64,000 nt of DNA from Pseudotamlana agarivorans. Lineage in GTDB: Bacteria > Bacteroidota > Bacteroidia > Flavobacteriales > Flavobacteriaceae. Below the pieces are notes generated by a model. It worked only from the letters and a program-made list of their open reading frames with translations. It searched no databases and was not told the origin of the DNA. Both the position numbers and the translations under genes were made by a program. Location: NCBI RefSeq assembly GCF_018860245.1, contig NZ_JAHKPD010000025.1, forward strand, positions 1 through 64,000, read 5' to 3'. This document shows, in pieces, positions 25,973 through 33,415 of this stretch (position 1 is its first letter; every line of letters begins with the position of its first letter).

Positions 25973-26482
25973 ATGAAAACAGTTGTAATTTCAGGGAGTT
26001 CTAGAAATGATGGCCATACTAAAGTGTTAACCGATCAACTTGTTAAAAATTCAGGTTGGGATTTTATCAACCTTAATGATTATAACTTCTCGTATTACGA
26101 CTACGAACATTTAAACAGCAATGACGACTATATTCCGTTAATGCGAGAAATCATTCAAAAATACGACTGTTTAGTTTTCGTCACGCCTGTTTATTGGTAC
26201 GCGATGAGTGGTATTATGAAAGTGTTTTTTGATCGCTTTACAGACTTATTAACCATAGAAAAAGACCTCGGCAGGCAATTACGTGGAAAACACCTGGCCG
26301 TAATCTCTAGTTCTATTGGTGAACATTTAGGCGATCAATTTTGGTTACCTTTTAAAGAAACTGCCAAATATTTAGGTATGATTTATATTGGAAATATTCA
26401 TACGTTTTCAGGAGAAGATAACACCAAAAAGATTAGTGGGTTTGTTGATCTTGTTGATCTTGTTGAAAATAATTCTAAATAA
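25973..26482 (+). CDS. NAD(P)H-dependent FMN reductase / flavodoxin-like oxidoreductase
   Basis: A 169-residue protein of the NADPH-dependent FMN reductase (flavodoxin-like fold) family. The FMN phosphate loop SGSSRNDGHTKVL is at residues 6-18, and VFVTPVYWYAMSGIMKVFFDRFTDLL carries the second FMN contact. It probably binds FMN and reduces quinones, azo compounds or metal chelates; the acceptor is not visible. Its eight-nt spacing from the beta-helix gene suggests co-translation. It marks the left edge of the small accessory island. Confidence 0.85.
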   Translation: MKTVVISGSSRNDGHTKVLTDQLVKNSGWDFINLNDYNFSYYDYEHLNSNDDYIPLMREIIQKYDCLVFVTPVYWYAMSGIMKVFFDRFTDLLTIEKDLGRQLRGKHLAVISSSIGEHLGDQFWLPFKETAKYLGMIYIGNIHTFSGEDNTKKISGFVDLVDLVENNSK

Positions 26483-26554
26483 ACATTATAAGCTGACTAA
26501 GGGCTATATATTCTATAGTGGGTGTAATTTGAAAATCGAGCTTAATTTGGAGTT

Positions 26555-26573
26555 TTTACCAATTTTTGGTAAA
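26555..26573 (+). promoter_or_regulatory. Perfect palindrome, candidate autoregulatory operator of the first toxin-antitoxin pair
   Basis: TTTACCAA (26555-26562) and TTGGTAAA (26566-26573) form a perfect inverted repeat around TTT, ending 19 nt before the antitoxin ATG. Ribbon-helix-helix antitoxins usually bind such sites in their own promoter. Confidence 0.6.
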
Positions 26574-26592
26574 TTTAATTAAAAATAAAACA

Positions 26593-26841
26593 ATGAAGAA
26601 TACATCCATATCACTCGGAAATTATTTTGACCAATTTGTACAAACTCAAGTTTCTGCTGGTAGATACAAAAACGTTAGCGAAGTTATCAGAGCTGGACTC
26701 AGAATGTTGGAAAATGAAGAAAGTAAAGTAATTGCATTACGAAACGCCATACAAGAAGGATTAAACAGTCCATTAGTTGAGGATTTTGATTTTGATGAAA
26801 ATCTGAAAAGACTAAAAGCAGAAAAAAGAAAGAATGGCTAA
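26593..26841 (+). CDS. ParD-family antitoxin (ribbon-helix-helix)
   Basis: An 82-residue antitoxin. MKNTSISLGNYFDQFVQTQVSAGRYKNVSEVIRAGLRMLENEE is the classic ParD ribbon-helix-helix DNA-binding region; the acidic tail (SPLVEDFDFDENLKRLKAEKRK) would wrap the toxin. An in-frame TTG at 26566 lies inside the palindrome and is unlikely to be the start. The toxin gene overlaps by eight nt, so translation is coupled. Confidence 0.9.
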   Translation: MKNTSISLGNYFDQFVQTQVSAGRYKNVSEVIRAGLRMLENEESKVIALRNAIQEGLNSPLVEDFDFDENLKRLKAEKRKNG

Positions 26842-27133
26842 AGTTATACTGAGACAAGAAGCTATTGATGACTTAAATAGTATTTGGGAATACACTTTCG
26901 AAAAATGGTCGGAAAAGCAAGCTGACAAATATTATGCAACAGTTAAAATGGCTTGTAATGGAATTGGAAATAATCCCGATATTGGAAAAGAATATTACGA
27001 AATAAACAATAACTTACTCGGACTAAAATTTGGAAAGCATATAATATTTTATCAGCAAATGTCAAATGATAGAATTGAAATAATCAGAATTCTACACGAG
27101 AGAATGGATTTAAAAAATAGAATAAGCGAATAA
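26834..27133 (+). CDS. ParE/RelE-family toxin
   Basis: A 99-residue toxin of the ParE/RelE superfamily: LRQEAIDDLNSIWEYTFEKWSEKQADKYYATV at the N-terminus, NPDIGKEYYEI, LGLKFGKHIIFYQ and the C-terminal IEIIRILHERMDL. ParE members inhibit DNA gyrase, RelE members cut mRNA; the sequence (no clear RelE catalytic set, IIRILHERMD tail) favours ParE. Its start ATG lies within the end of the antitoxin gene. Confidence 0.88.
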   Translation: MAKVILRQEAIDDLNSIWEYTFEKWSEKQADKYYATVKMACNGIGNNPDIGKEYYEINNNLLGLKFGKHIIFYQQMSNDRIEIIRILHERMDLKNRISE

Positions 27134-27140
27134 AAAAACT

Positions 27141-27339
27141 ACACCCAACAATGCCTATACTTAAGACGGGTTTTGAGTTTAATTGAAAAGTTGGTTTGTG
27201 TTTGCAAAGTCCGCCAATTCTTTTGATTTGGCTTTAGCACTAAAAAATATAAAACAAAATAATAAGATTTGGCTAAATGCTTAGTACGGAGATTATTTAC
27301 TTTTAATTCCCGCACTAATCATACCATAACGCTGGCAAT
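27141..27339. repeat. Cassette-junction-like element with imperfect terminal inverted repeats
   Basis: Left end 27141-27170 (ACACCCAACAATGCCTATAC..GACGGG) and right end 27309-27339 (CCCGCACTAATCATACC..GCTGGCAAT) are imperfect inverted copies of about 27-30 nt. Inside are more pairings, for example CCAATTCTTTTGATTTGG at about 27211-27228. The left tip contains ACCCAAC, which fits the RYYYAAC core of integron attC sites; the right tip GCTGGCA only partly fits GTTRRRY. There is no open frame. It separates the first toxin-antitoxin pair from the next small gene. Confidence 0.5.
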
Positions 27340-27354
27340 AATTAGAGAAACCCG

Positions 27355-27753
27355 ATGAGAATAATAACAATAATCATTTTTTTGAATTATTTCAATCAAT
27401 CTTTTGCGTGTGAATGCAAAACTTATCCAATTACTATTGAAAAAAGTCATTCGGAACTGAAATTAGAAGATAGCTTTGAAAGTTCGAATGTGATTTTTTA
27501 CGGGAAATATATTGGTGATGGAATGTTTGAAACAATAAAATTATATCGCGGAAAAAAAATACTACTGAATCGGAAATTAATTGAGGAAAAAGAAGATAAG
27601 AATAATTGCGACTATTTTTTCGAAAAAAACAAAAAGTACTTAGTTTTTGGAAAAATAGATGAGAACGGAAAATTGTGGACAAGTATCTGCGTTTCGAATT
27701 CCCAAATTGACAATAAATCGGAACTGAAATTCGTAAAAAAACATCTAATTTAA
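27355..27753 (+). CDS. Small secreted Cys-containing protein, possibly NTR/TIMP-like
   Basis: A 132-residue exported protein of no named family. A signal peptide (about 1-18) leads to a mature N-terminus starting CECKTYP; further Cys occur in KNNCDYFF and TSICVSN. The order CxC near the mature N-terminus, VIFYGKYIG, an LYRGKK strand, a Cys before a KKYLVFGKI strand and a late Cys resembles netrin/TIMP-like OB-fold proteins; this is a pattern-based guess. It lies alone between the two toxin-antitoxin pairs, in the position of a cassette gene, and uses a codon mix like its A+T-rich island neighbours. Confidence 0.6.
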   Translation: MRIITIIIFLNYFNQSFACECKTYPITIEKSHSELKLEDSFESSNVIFYGKYIGDGMFETIKLYRGKKILLNRKLIEEKEDKNNCDYFFEKNKKYLVFGKIDENGKLWTSICVSNSQIDNKSELKFVKKHLI

Positions 27754-27817
27754 TAGAATTCAAACTTAAAACGTGTATAATTAATTGCTTAGGCAGGTAC
27801 TTATTTGGAAACGATTC

Positions 27818-27841
27818 ATATTTGGTGTATATTTACACCAA
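27818..27841 (+). promoter_or_regulatory. Palindromic operator overlapping the promoter of the second toxin-antitoxin pair
   Basis: TTGGTGTA (27822-27829) and TACACCAA (27834-27841) form a perfect inverted repeat with loop TATT. CATATTTG (27817-27824), one mismatch from TAnnTTTG, overlaps its left edge. The palindrome ends 11 nt before the antitoxin ATG, a layout suited to autorepression. Confidence 0.6.
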
Positions 27842-27852
27842 GCTATAAAATT

Positions 27853-28092
27853 ATGTCAAGACAAAGTATATCATTTACAAAACCGAATGACGAATGGTTA
27901 AAAGCTCAAGTAGACAACAAAGAATATTCAAGCAAAAGTGAATTAGTTAATGACTTGATTAGACAAGCTAGAAAACAACAGGTGCAAATTGACTGGATTA
28001 GAGCAAAACTGGAAAAAGCTGAAAATAGCGGATTTACGGATGACAGTAAAGAAAGTATTTTAGCGCAATCAAAGTCCTTGCTTAATGGCTAA
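27853..28092 (+). CDS. ParD-like antitoxin
   Basis: A 79-residue antitoxin: MSRQSISFTKPNDEWLKAQVDNKEYSSKSELVNDLIRQARKQQ is a ribbon-helix-helix region of ParD type, and the rest is a charged helix ending KSLLNG. It differs clearly from the first antitoxin. The start at 27853 is preferred to an upstream in-frame TTG at 27805, which would place the operator inside the gene. The toxin gene overlaps by eight nt. Confidence 0.87.
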   Translation: MSRQSISFTKPNDEWLKAQVDNKEYSSKSELVNDLIRQARKQQVQIDWIRAKLEKAENSGFTDDSKESILAQSKSLLNG

Positions 28093-28372
28093 ATACAAGC
28101 TAACCAACGAAGCAAAAAATGATTTGATTAGAATTCATCATTACGGAGTTAAAAAATTTGGAATGACTCAAGCGGACAAATATTTTGAATCCTTTTTTGA
28201 ATATTTTGACATTATTTCCGAACGTCCTTTTTCATTCGAGTCAGTTGACTATATAAAAAATGGTTATAGACGTTGCGTATGCGGAGTTGATAGTATTTAC
28301 TATAAAATAAATGAAAATAATATCGAAATAATGGCAATCGTCGGAAGACAAGATATAAACGAAAAACTATAA
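28085..28372 (+). CDS. ParE/RelE-family toxin
   Basis: A 95-residue toxin of the ParE superfamily: YKLTNEAKNDLIRIHHYGVKKFGMTQADKYFESFFEYFDII at the N-terminus, then GYRRCVCGVDSIYYKI and a C-terminal IEIMAIVGRQDINEKL. The conserved Arg in YRR and GRQD ending match ParE toxins. Start codon inside the antitoxin gene, as in the first pair. The two toxins are divergent in sequence, so the pairs are unlikely to be a recent duplication. Confidence 0.87.
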   Translation: MAKYKLTNEAKNDLIRIHHYGVKKFGMTQADKYFESFFEYFDIISERPFSFESVDYIKNGYRRCVCGVDSIYYKINENNIEIMAIVGRQDINEKL

Positions 28373-28606
28373 CTAAATTTAGTTCCTTTAAAATGGACTT
28401 ATACCCACTCATTAAAGGCCTTTCTGAATTTTAAAACAAGTTGATTACTCCTGCTCAACTTTTAGTGCGTTTTTCAATAAACTTCAGGTATTTTTTAAAG
28501 TTGTAGTTTATGCCAGAGCGTTGACATTAGTTTATACCCCTAATACGAAAGAAGCATATTTTGAAAAGTAAAATTATAAGGTTCGCATAATTAACACCCC
28601 CACAAA
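28373..28606. other. Gene-free stretch at the right edge of the accessory island
   Basis: No gene, RNA or convincing repeat is seen between the second toxin and the glyA terminator. The island's right boundary probably lies here, where housekeeping genes resume. Confidence 0.4.
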
Positions 28607-28638
28607 CAAAAAAATCCTGCTTCACGCAGGATTTTTTA
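28607..28638 (-). terminator. Terminator of glyA (bidirectional)
   Basis: The stem AATCCTGC/GCAGGATT extended by A and T runs, loop TTCAC (28621-28625), gives a U-tract on both strands. It lies 47 nt after the glyA stop. Confidence 0.85.
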
Positions 28639-28684
28639 TTATCAGCTCAAAAAATATTCAAGCTCTATTATATTTTAAAGTGCA

Positions 28685-29956
28685 TTACACGAATAAAGGT
28701 TGATCCTTCATCATGTCATTTACTTTTACTTTTACAGCTTCTAAAACCGCTTCATCTTCAAAATTGGTGATCACTTCATCAATTAATTCAACGATAGCTT
28801 TCATATCATCTTCTTTTAAGCCACGTGATGTTACTGCAGCTGTTCCTAAACGAATACCTGAAGTTACAAACGGTGATTTATCATCAAAAGGCACCATGTT
28901 TTTGTTTACGGTAATATCAGCTTTTACTAAAGCCTGTTCAGCATCTTTACCAGATAAATTTTTATTACGTAAATCAATCAACATACAGTGGTTATCCGTT
29001 CCGTCAGAAATGATTTTATAATCTTTAGCTACTAAACCTTCAGCAAGCGTTGCAGCATTTTGCTTCACTTGTAATTGGTAGTGTAAAAAGTCGTCTGTTA
29101 AAGCTTCACCAAAAGCAATGGCCTTAGCAGCGATGATGTGCTCTAATGGTCCACCTTGATTACCTGGGAAAACTGCAGAATCTAACAAAGAAGACATTTT
29201 ACGCAAGTTTCCGTTTTTAAGTGTAATTCCGAAAGGGTTTTCAAAATCTTGCCCCATCATAATCATACCACCTCTAGGACCTCTTAAAGTCTTGTGTGTC
29301 GTTGTAGTAACAATGTGACAGTGTGGTAAAGGATCATTTAAAATACCTTTAGCAATAAGCCCTGCTGGGTGTGAAATATCAGCCATTAATATAGCACCAA
29401 CGCTATCTGCAATTATTCTAAAACGTTTAAAATCAATATCACGAGAGTAAGCTGATGCCCCTGCAATGATTAATTTTGGTTGCTCTTTAGTGGCAATCTC
29501 TTGAATTTTATCATAGTTTAAAACACCTGTTTCCTGCTCTACACCGTAAAACACCGGGTTATAAAGTTTACCAGAAAAGTTTACTGGCGAACCATGAGTT
29601 AGGTGACCACCATGCGATAAATCGAAACCTAAAATCTTATCACCTGGATTTAAACAAGCGTGATAAACAGCAGTGTTTGCTTGACTTCCAGAGTGTGGTT
29701 GTACGTTCACGTAGGCCGCTCCGAATAATGCTTTAGCACGATCTATTGCAATTTGTTCTACTTCATCAACAACTTCACAACCTCCATAATAACGCTTTCC
29801 AGGATACCCTTCAGCGTATTTGTTAGTTAGCACAGATCCTGCAGCTTCCATCACTTGTGGGCTTACAAAGTTTTCTGATGCAATAAGTTCTAAACCATGT
29901 AATTGGCGTTCTTTTTCAGCTTGAATAAGTTCAAAAATTTGTTCGTCGCGTTGCAT
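28685..29956 (-). CDS. glyA: Serine hydroxymethyltransferase
   Basis: PLP enzyme that converts serine and tetrahydrofolate to glycine and methylene-tetrahydrofolate. The 423-residue protein has [57 protein letters not shown] and the PLP-lysine block [15 protein letters not shown] (K222). Length is standard. It stands alone with its own terminator; a TATTTTTG box at 30031-30038 may be its -7 element. Confidence 0.97.
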   Translation of the reverse strand: MQRDEQIFELIQAEKERQLHGLELIASENFVSPQVMEAAGSVLTNKYAEGYPGKRYYGGCEVVDEVEQIAIDRAKALFGAAYVNVQPHSGSQANTAVYHACLNPGDKILGFDLSHGGHLTHGSPVNFSGKLYNPVFYGVEQETGVLNYDKIQEIATKEQPKLIIAGASAYSRDIDFKRFRIIADSVGAILMADISHPAGLIAKGILNDPLPHCHIVTTTTHKTLRGPRGGMIMMGQDFENPFGITLKNGNLRKMSSLLDSAVFPGNQGGPLEHIIAAKAIAFGEALTDDFLHYQLQVKQNAATLAEGLVAKDYKIISDGTDNHCMLIDLRNKNLSGKDAEQALVKADITVNKNMVPFDDKSPFVTSGIRLGTAAVTSRGLKEDDMKAIVELIDEVITNFEDEAVLEAVKVKVNDMMKDQPLFV

Positions 29957-29984
29957 AAATGTATATTTTTTTCATTTCCATGAA

Positions 29985-30002
29985 TCCCGATAGCTATTGG
30001 GA
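29985..30002. repeat. Palindrome TCCCGATAGCTATTGGGA, copy 1
   Basis: A near-perfect 18-nt palindrome in the glyA leader region; related copies are at 33167-33183 and 33356-33373. Confidence 0.6.
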
Positions 30003-30030
30003 GGAAATCTAATTCTATTTAAATATCCCG

Positions 30031-30038
30031 CAAAAATA
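30031..30038 (-). promoter_or_regulatory. Probable -7 box of glyA
   Basis: TATTTTTG on the minus strand fits TAnnTTTG; no TTG at -33. It lies 74 nt before the ATG, with palindrome copy 1 in the leader. Confidence 0.4.
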
Positions 30039-30162
30039 GCAAATAGATTAGTTAATAGCATTAAAAAACATAGAATTACTTTTAAGTTTTCCACCATCTT
30101 ATCAACTGTTAAAGCTTACTTATATTTTATTCAATTTTTTCCATTAAAATAAAAAAAATGTG

Positions 30163-30170
30163 TAGGTTTG
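30163..30170 (+). promoter_or_regulatory. -7 box of the fumarylacetoacetase gene
   Basis: TAGGTTTG fits TAnnTTTG exactly, 31 nt before the ATG at 30202. The -33 region is only T-rich. Confidence 0.55.
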
Positions 30171-30201
30171 ATAAGAATACAATAACATTAAAAAACAAGT
30201 T

Positions 30202-31488
30202 ATGCCATTATCAGCTAACAACCCAGATAGAAAATCGTGGTTACACGTAGATAAAAATTCCGATTTCCCGATTCAGAATATTCCGTTTGGCGTCTTTCTA
30301 ACACGAGACGACATTATAACTATAGGCACCCGAATTGGTGACACCGCTATAGATTTAGGTGCTTTGCATCAATTAGGTTATTTTAATGATATCCCTTTAA
30401 CAGACGATATTTTTCTTCAAGATTCTTTAAATGATTTTATTGCCGACGGAAGAAAAACATGGCGTGCCGTTAGAAATAGAATAGTTGAAGTTTTTGATGC
30501 TGAAAACGACACCCTTAAAAACAACTCAAAACATAAAGAGACCATACTTTTCAGGTTAGATGAAATTGAAATGCAATTACCAGTTCAAATTGGCGATTAC
30601 ACCGATTTTTACTCAAGTATGGAGCATGCTACAAACGTAGGCTTAATGTTTAGAGATCAAGAGCATGCTTTGTTGCCTAACTGGTTACATATTCCTATTG
30701 GGTATCATGGTAGAAGTTCTTCTATCATTCCATCTGGAATCCCCGTACACAGGCCAAATGGACAAACTTTGCCAGAAGGTGCAAGCGAGCCTGTTTTAGG
30801 ACCAAGCCAATCGGTAGACTTTGAGTTAGAAATGGCTTTTATCACAACAGATGCTAACGATTTAGGTGAATCTATCCCAACAAATGAAGCTGAAGAATAT
30901 ATTTTCGGATTGGTTTTATTCAACGATTGGAGTGCTAGAGACATTCAAAAGTGGGAATATATCCCATTAGGCCCCTTTTTAGCAAAGAATTTTGCTTCGT
31001 CTATTTCTCCATGGATTGTCACATTGGATGCCTTGGAACCTTACCGTGTTGAGAGTCCGAAACCTATCAAGCCACAATTAGATTATTTAAAATACGATGG
31101 CAAGAAGAGTTACGATATTAATTTAGAAGTAGCGATTCAACCTAAAGGCGCTAAAGAAACTGTGGTTAGTAAATCAAATTTCAAATATATGTATTGGAAT
31201 ATGGTACAACAAGTTGCACACCATACGATAAACGGTTGCCCAATTAATTCTGGTGATATGATGGGTAGCGGAACCATTTCTGGTCCTTCGGAAGACAGTT
31301 TTGGATCTATGCTAGAACTTACCAAAAATGGTGAAAAACCATTAAAAATGAAAGACGGCAGTACTAGAAAATATGTTGATGATAATGATACCGTTATCAT
31401 GCGCGGACATTGTGAAAAAGACGGAACCAGAATTGGTTTTGGAGAAGTCTCTACAAAACTACTTCCTGTTTACAAGAAAAAAAAGTAG
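30202..31488 (+). CDS. fahA: Fumarylacetoacetase
   Basis: Last enzyme of tyrosine and phenylalanine breakdown; splits fumarylacetoacetate into fumarate and acetoacetate. The 428-residue protein has the N-terminal SH3-like domain (about 15-120) and the FAH hydrolase domain with DFYSSMEHATNVG (metal/active site), the IPIGYHGRSSSI block, VDFELEMAF with metal-binding Glu, and LFNDWSARDIQKWEY. Length is close to the usual 420-430. No other tyrosine-catabolic gene is adjacent. It ends just before a shared terminator. Confidence 0.96.
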   Translation: MPLSANNPDRKSWLHVDKNSDFPIQNIPFGVFLTRDDIITIGTRIGDTAIDLGALHQLGYFNDIPLTDDIFLQDSLNDFIADGRKTWRAVRNRIVEVFDAENDTLKNNSKHKETILFRLDEIEMQLPVQIGDYTDFYSSMEHATNVGLMFRDQEHALLPNWLHIPIGYHGRSSSIIPSGIPVHRPNGQTLPEGASEPVLGPSQSVDFELEMAFITTDANDLGESIPTNEAEEYIFGLVLFNDWSARDIQKWEYIPLGPFLAKNFASSISPWIVTLDALEPYRVESPKPIKPQLDYLKYDGKKSYDINLEVAIQPKGAKETVVSKSNFKYMYWNMVQQVAHHTINGCPINSGDMMGSGTISGPSEDSFGSMLELTKNGEKPLKMKDGSTRKYVDDNDTVIMRGHCEKDGTRIGFGEVSTKLLPVYKKKK

Positions 31489-31512
31489 CTACTAAGTTAA
31501 GTTTATAATAAA

Positions 31513-31546
31513 AAAAGGCTGTTCAAATTATTTTGAACAGCCTTTT
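31513..31546. terminator. Bidirectional terminator
   Basis: A 15-bp perfect stem (31513-31527 with 31532-31546, AAAAGGCTGTTCAAA) closes loop TTAT. It serves fahA and overlaps the stop codon region of the convergent gene. Confidence 0.88.
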
Positions 31547-31952
31547 ATTTTTCACTGTAATTAAGAAAATCACCAGAAGTTATTTGCTTCAGCCCTTCTA
31601 CCGGGTGATTAAAAAAGTATACCCAAGCCTCGATTACGGAATGATCTTCTAAATAAATAGACACGATATGTCTTTGAAACAAGTCAGGTTCTAGTGATTG
31701 CGGATTAACACCTTCATAAACATCTAAGGCCTTAAAAACAGTTTCAAAATCGAAAACTCTAAAAAGTGATCCATAAACTTTTTCTGAAGGGTTTTTACTC
31801 GGAATAGCTCCTGGAAACCATGAAACAAGATATAGTTTTCCGTAAAAACAACCGTCAGCTTCATGCGCTGAGTGCTTCTCTAAGAACTTAGACATGCTAT
31901 GCTCTGCATCCTTTAACAGGGTGCCGTAAACAAAAATATAATCTGACTTCAA
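31545..31952 (-). CDS. Gamma-glutamylcyclotransferase-like family protein
   Basis: A 135-residue cytoplasmic protein of the GGCT/AIG2-like fold. The family's substrate loop VYGTLL is at residues 8-13, LDVYEG carries the usual catalytic Glu, and the barrel strands YGKLYLVSWFPGAI and VYGSLFRVF are clear. Enzymes of this fold cyclise gamma-glutamyl amines or peptides; the substrate here is unknown. It is followed on the same strand, upstream, by the DJ-1-like lipoprotein gene (16-nt gap), so they may share a transcript. Confidence 0.85.
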   Translation of the reverse strand: MKSDYIFVYGTLLKDAEHSMSKFLEKHSAHEADGCFYGKLYLVSWFPGAIPSKNPSEKVYGSLFRVFDFETVFKALDVYEGVNPQSLEPDLFQRHIVSIYLEDHSVIEAWVYFFNHPVEGLKQITSGDFLNYSEK

Positions 31953-31968
31953 TGAATTAATACTATTG

Positions 31969-32721
31969 CTATTCCTTCCAATTTTGAAGACGATCTAGGT
32001 ACAAATAACTTTCTACAAATTTCCTATGTTCAAGACTCGTCATTTTCTCTAATAAATTCAAGGCAGAAATATAACTCGCTAAATTTCCATTGGAAGAACT
32101 AAATTTTCCGTCCTCAACAAAAGCCACAATACTATCGTCTTGTACTTTTAAATTGGGATAATCTTTCTGTAATTGTTCACCGCCACCAATCCACGTTACA
32201 ATTTTATGTCCATCTGCAATGCCAGATTTTCCTAATAATTGCGCGCCAGCACAGTTACTCACCGTATATTTAGTCTCCTTATTTTTTTCTTTTATGAAAT
32301 CCACAATGTTTTCGTTATGCTCCTGAGTATACATATCGTAAGCACTTGGCACAAAAAGAGCCGTTAGTTTCGGACAATTATTAAAAGTAAAATCTGGAAC
32401 AAAATGCATACCTTCCTCTGTGGTGATTGGGTTTTCAGTTTCTGCGATTGAAACGACATTAAAAAGCTGTATCCCATCTTCGGTTGGTTTTGCAAAAACG
32501 TCTGAAGTCGCAATTACTTCACTCTGTAAAACGCCGTTATACATTAATAATCCGATTGTTGGTAATTCCGGATTAAACGGTTTTAAATGTTTTGTGAGCG
32601 CATCTGTTTTAGGTTCACTTTTTAAGACCTCCTGATTTTCTGTTTTAATTTTTGACTTATCAGTGTTACAGCTCGTAAAAACAGTAGCAATAACCATGAG
32701 CATCACTACAAATTGTTTCAT
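31969..32721 (-). CDS. DJ-1/PfpI-family lipoprotein
   Basis: A 250-residue exported lipoprotein (lipobox FTSC, Cys18) with a DJ-1/PfpI domain: PTIGLLMYNGVLQSEVIATSDVF at the first strand, the nucleophile elbow TVSNCAGAQLLGKSG with the conserved Cys, and IVTWIGGGEQL. It is like the cyclohexyl-isocyanide hydratase / AraC-N-terminal branch, but exported. Enzymatic role unknown. It lies between ytxJ and the GGCT-like gene in one minus-strand run with short gaps. Confidence 0.83.
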   Translation of the reverse strand: MKQFVVMLMVIATVFTSCNTDKSKIKTENQEVLKSEPKTDALTKHLKPFNPELPTIGLLMYNGVLQSEVIATSDVFAKPTEDGIQLFNVVSIAETENPITTEEGMHFVPDFTFNNCPKLTALFVPSAYDMYTQEHNENIVDFIKEKNKETKYTVSNCAGAQLLGKSGIADGHKIVTWIGGGEQLQKDYPNLKVQDDSIVAFVEDGKFSSSNGNLASYISALNLLEKMTSLEHRKFVESYLYLDRLQNWKE

Positions 32722-32742
32722 CCTTTTTTATTTTACAAGTTA

Positions 32743-33138
32743 CTAAACAAAGCTAGATAAATCAACACTGCTAATCGCGCCATGAGATTCATGTGCCACC
32801 ACTTCCCCATTTTTAATCACTAACAATTGCGGAGACTCGTGTCTTACTTGAAATTTGTAACCTGTTTCGTTAGACACTTCTCTAAAGTTCAATAAATCTA
32901 GATAGTATAAATCTACATCATCTTGCGTTAAAGCATAAGCAGAAACAAATTGTTTCATCGCCATTCTACTAATACCGCAGGTTGTAGAATGCTTAAATAT
33001 AACCTGAGTCTTCGTATTAGACTTTTCCTTGATGTCCTCCAATTGCGATACATTCACTAAAGGAATCCACGGCAAAACCTTTTCTTCTTTTTTCTCTTTC
33101 TCTACAGACGACCCAAATAATTTATTTAATAAACTCAT
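32743..33138 (-). CDS. ytxJ: YtxJ-like thioredoxin-fold protein (bacillithiol system)
   Basis: A 131-residue protein of the YtxJ (DUF2847) family: a monothiol-type thioredoxin-fold active site in FKHSTTCGISRMAMKQF (Cys in TCG), then DLYYLDLLNFREVSNE and HESPQLLVIKNGEVVAHESHG (cis-Pro loop). It is annotated in databases as a bacillithiol system redox protein and probably reduces bacillithiolated proteins; Bacteroidota use bacillithiol. The start at 33138 (MSLLNKLFG) is chosen; an upstream ATG (33216) would put a REP-like palindrome into the gene. Confidence 0.85.
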   Translation of the reverse strand: MSLLNKLFGSSVEKEKKEEKVLPWIPLVNVSQLEDIKEKSNTKTQVIFKHSTTCGISRMAMKQFVSAYALTQDDVDLYYLDLLNFREVSNETGYKFQVRHESPQLLVIKNGEVVAHESHGAISSVDLSSFV

Positions 33139-33166
33139 ATTTAATAGCTTTAAAGTCTTCCGCGAA

Positions 33167-33183
33167 TCCCGATTGCTACCGGA
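33167..33183. repeat. Palindrome TCCCGATTGCTACCGGA, copy 2
   Basis: Degenerate copy of the palindrome at 29985, just upstream of ytxJ. Confidence 0.5.
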
Positions 33184-33355
33184 CGAAAAACTGTATATTA
33201 TTTTCTTGTTGCACAATAAGTCGTTAACTTATGTAAATCTTACAAAAGACAAAAAGTCAGCTTAAAATTAACAATAAGCGACATTTTGTCTGATAAATCC
33301 TATTGGTAGGATTATTGACTTAATGTGTTTGTAAATGTAAAAGAATTAAGATTTC

Positions 33356-33373
33356 TCCCGATAGCCATCGGGA
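33356..33373. repeat. Palindrome TCCCGATAGCCATCGGGA, copy 3
   Basis: Near-perfect copy (7-bp arms CCCGATa/tATCGGG-type) in the clpB leader, 13 nt before a poly-A tract. Confidence 0.6.
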
Positions 33374-33386
33374 TCTACCGAAATGT

Positions 33387-33405
33387 AAAAAAAAAAAAAA
33401 AAAAA
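33387..33405 (+). repeat. 19-nt poly-A tract in the clpB leader
   Basis: An uninterrupted run of 19 A residues ends ten nt before the clpB ATG. Runs this long tend to slip in replication, so the length may vary between cells; it may also stiffen DNA or help ribosome loading. Confidence 0.85.
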
Positions 33406-33415
33406 TAATAATCAA

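Noticed and set aside
27134-27354. True integron attC site
   Set aside because: The right tip does not match GTTRRRY fully, the inverted arms are imperfect and no integrase is present; kept only as a cassette-like element.
33139-33216. N-terminal extension of YtxJ
   Set aside because: The extra 26 residues do not look like the family and their DNA includes a palindromic repeat; the ATG at 33138 gives the normal start.
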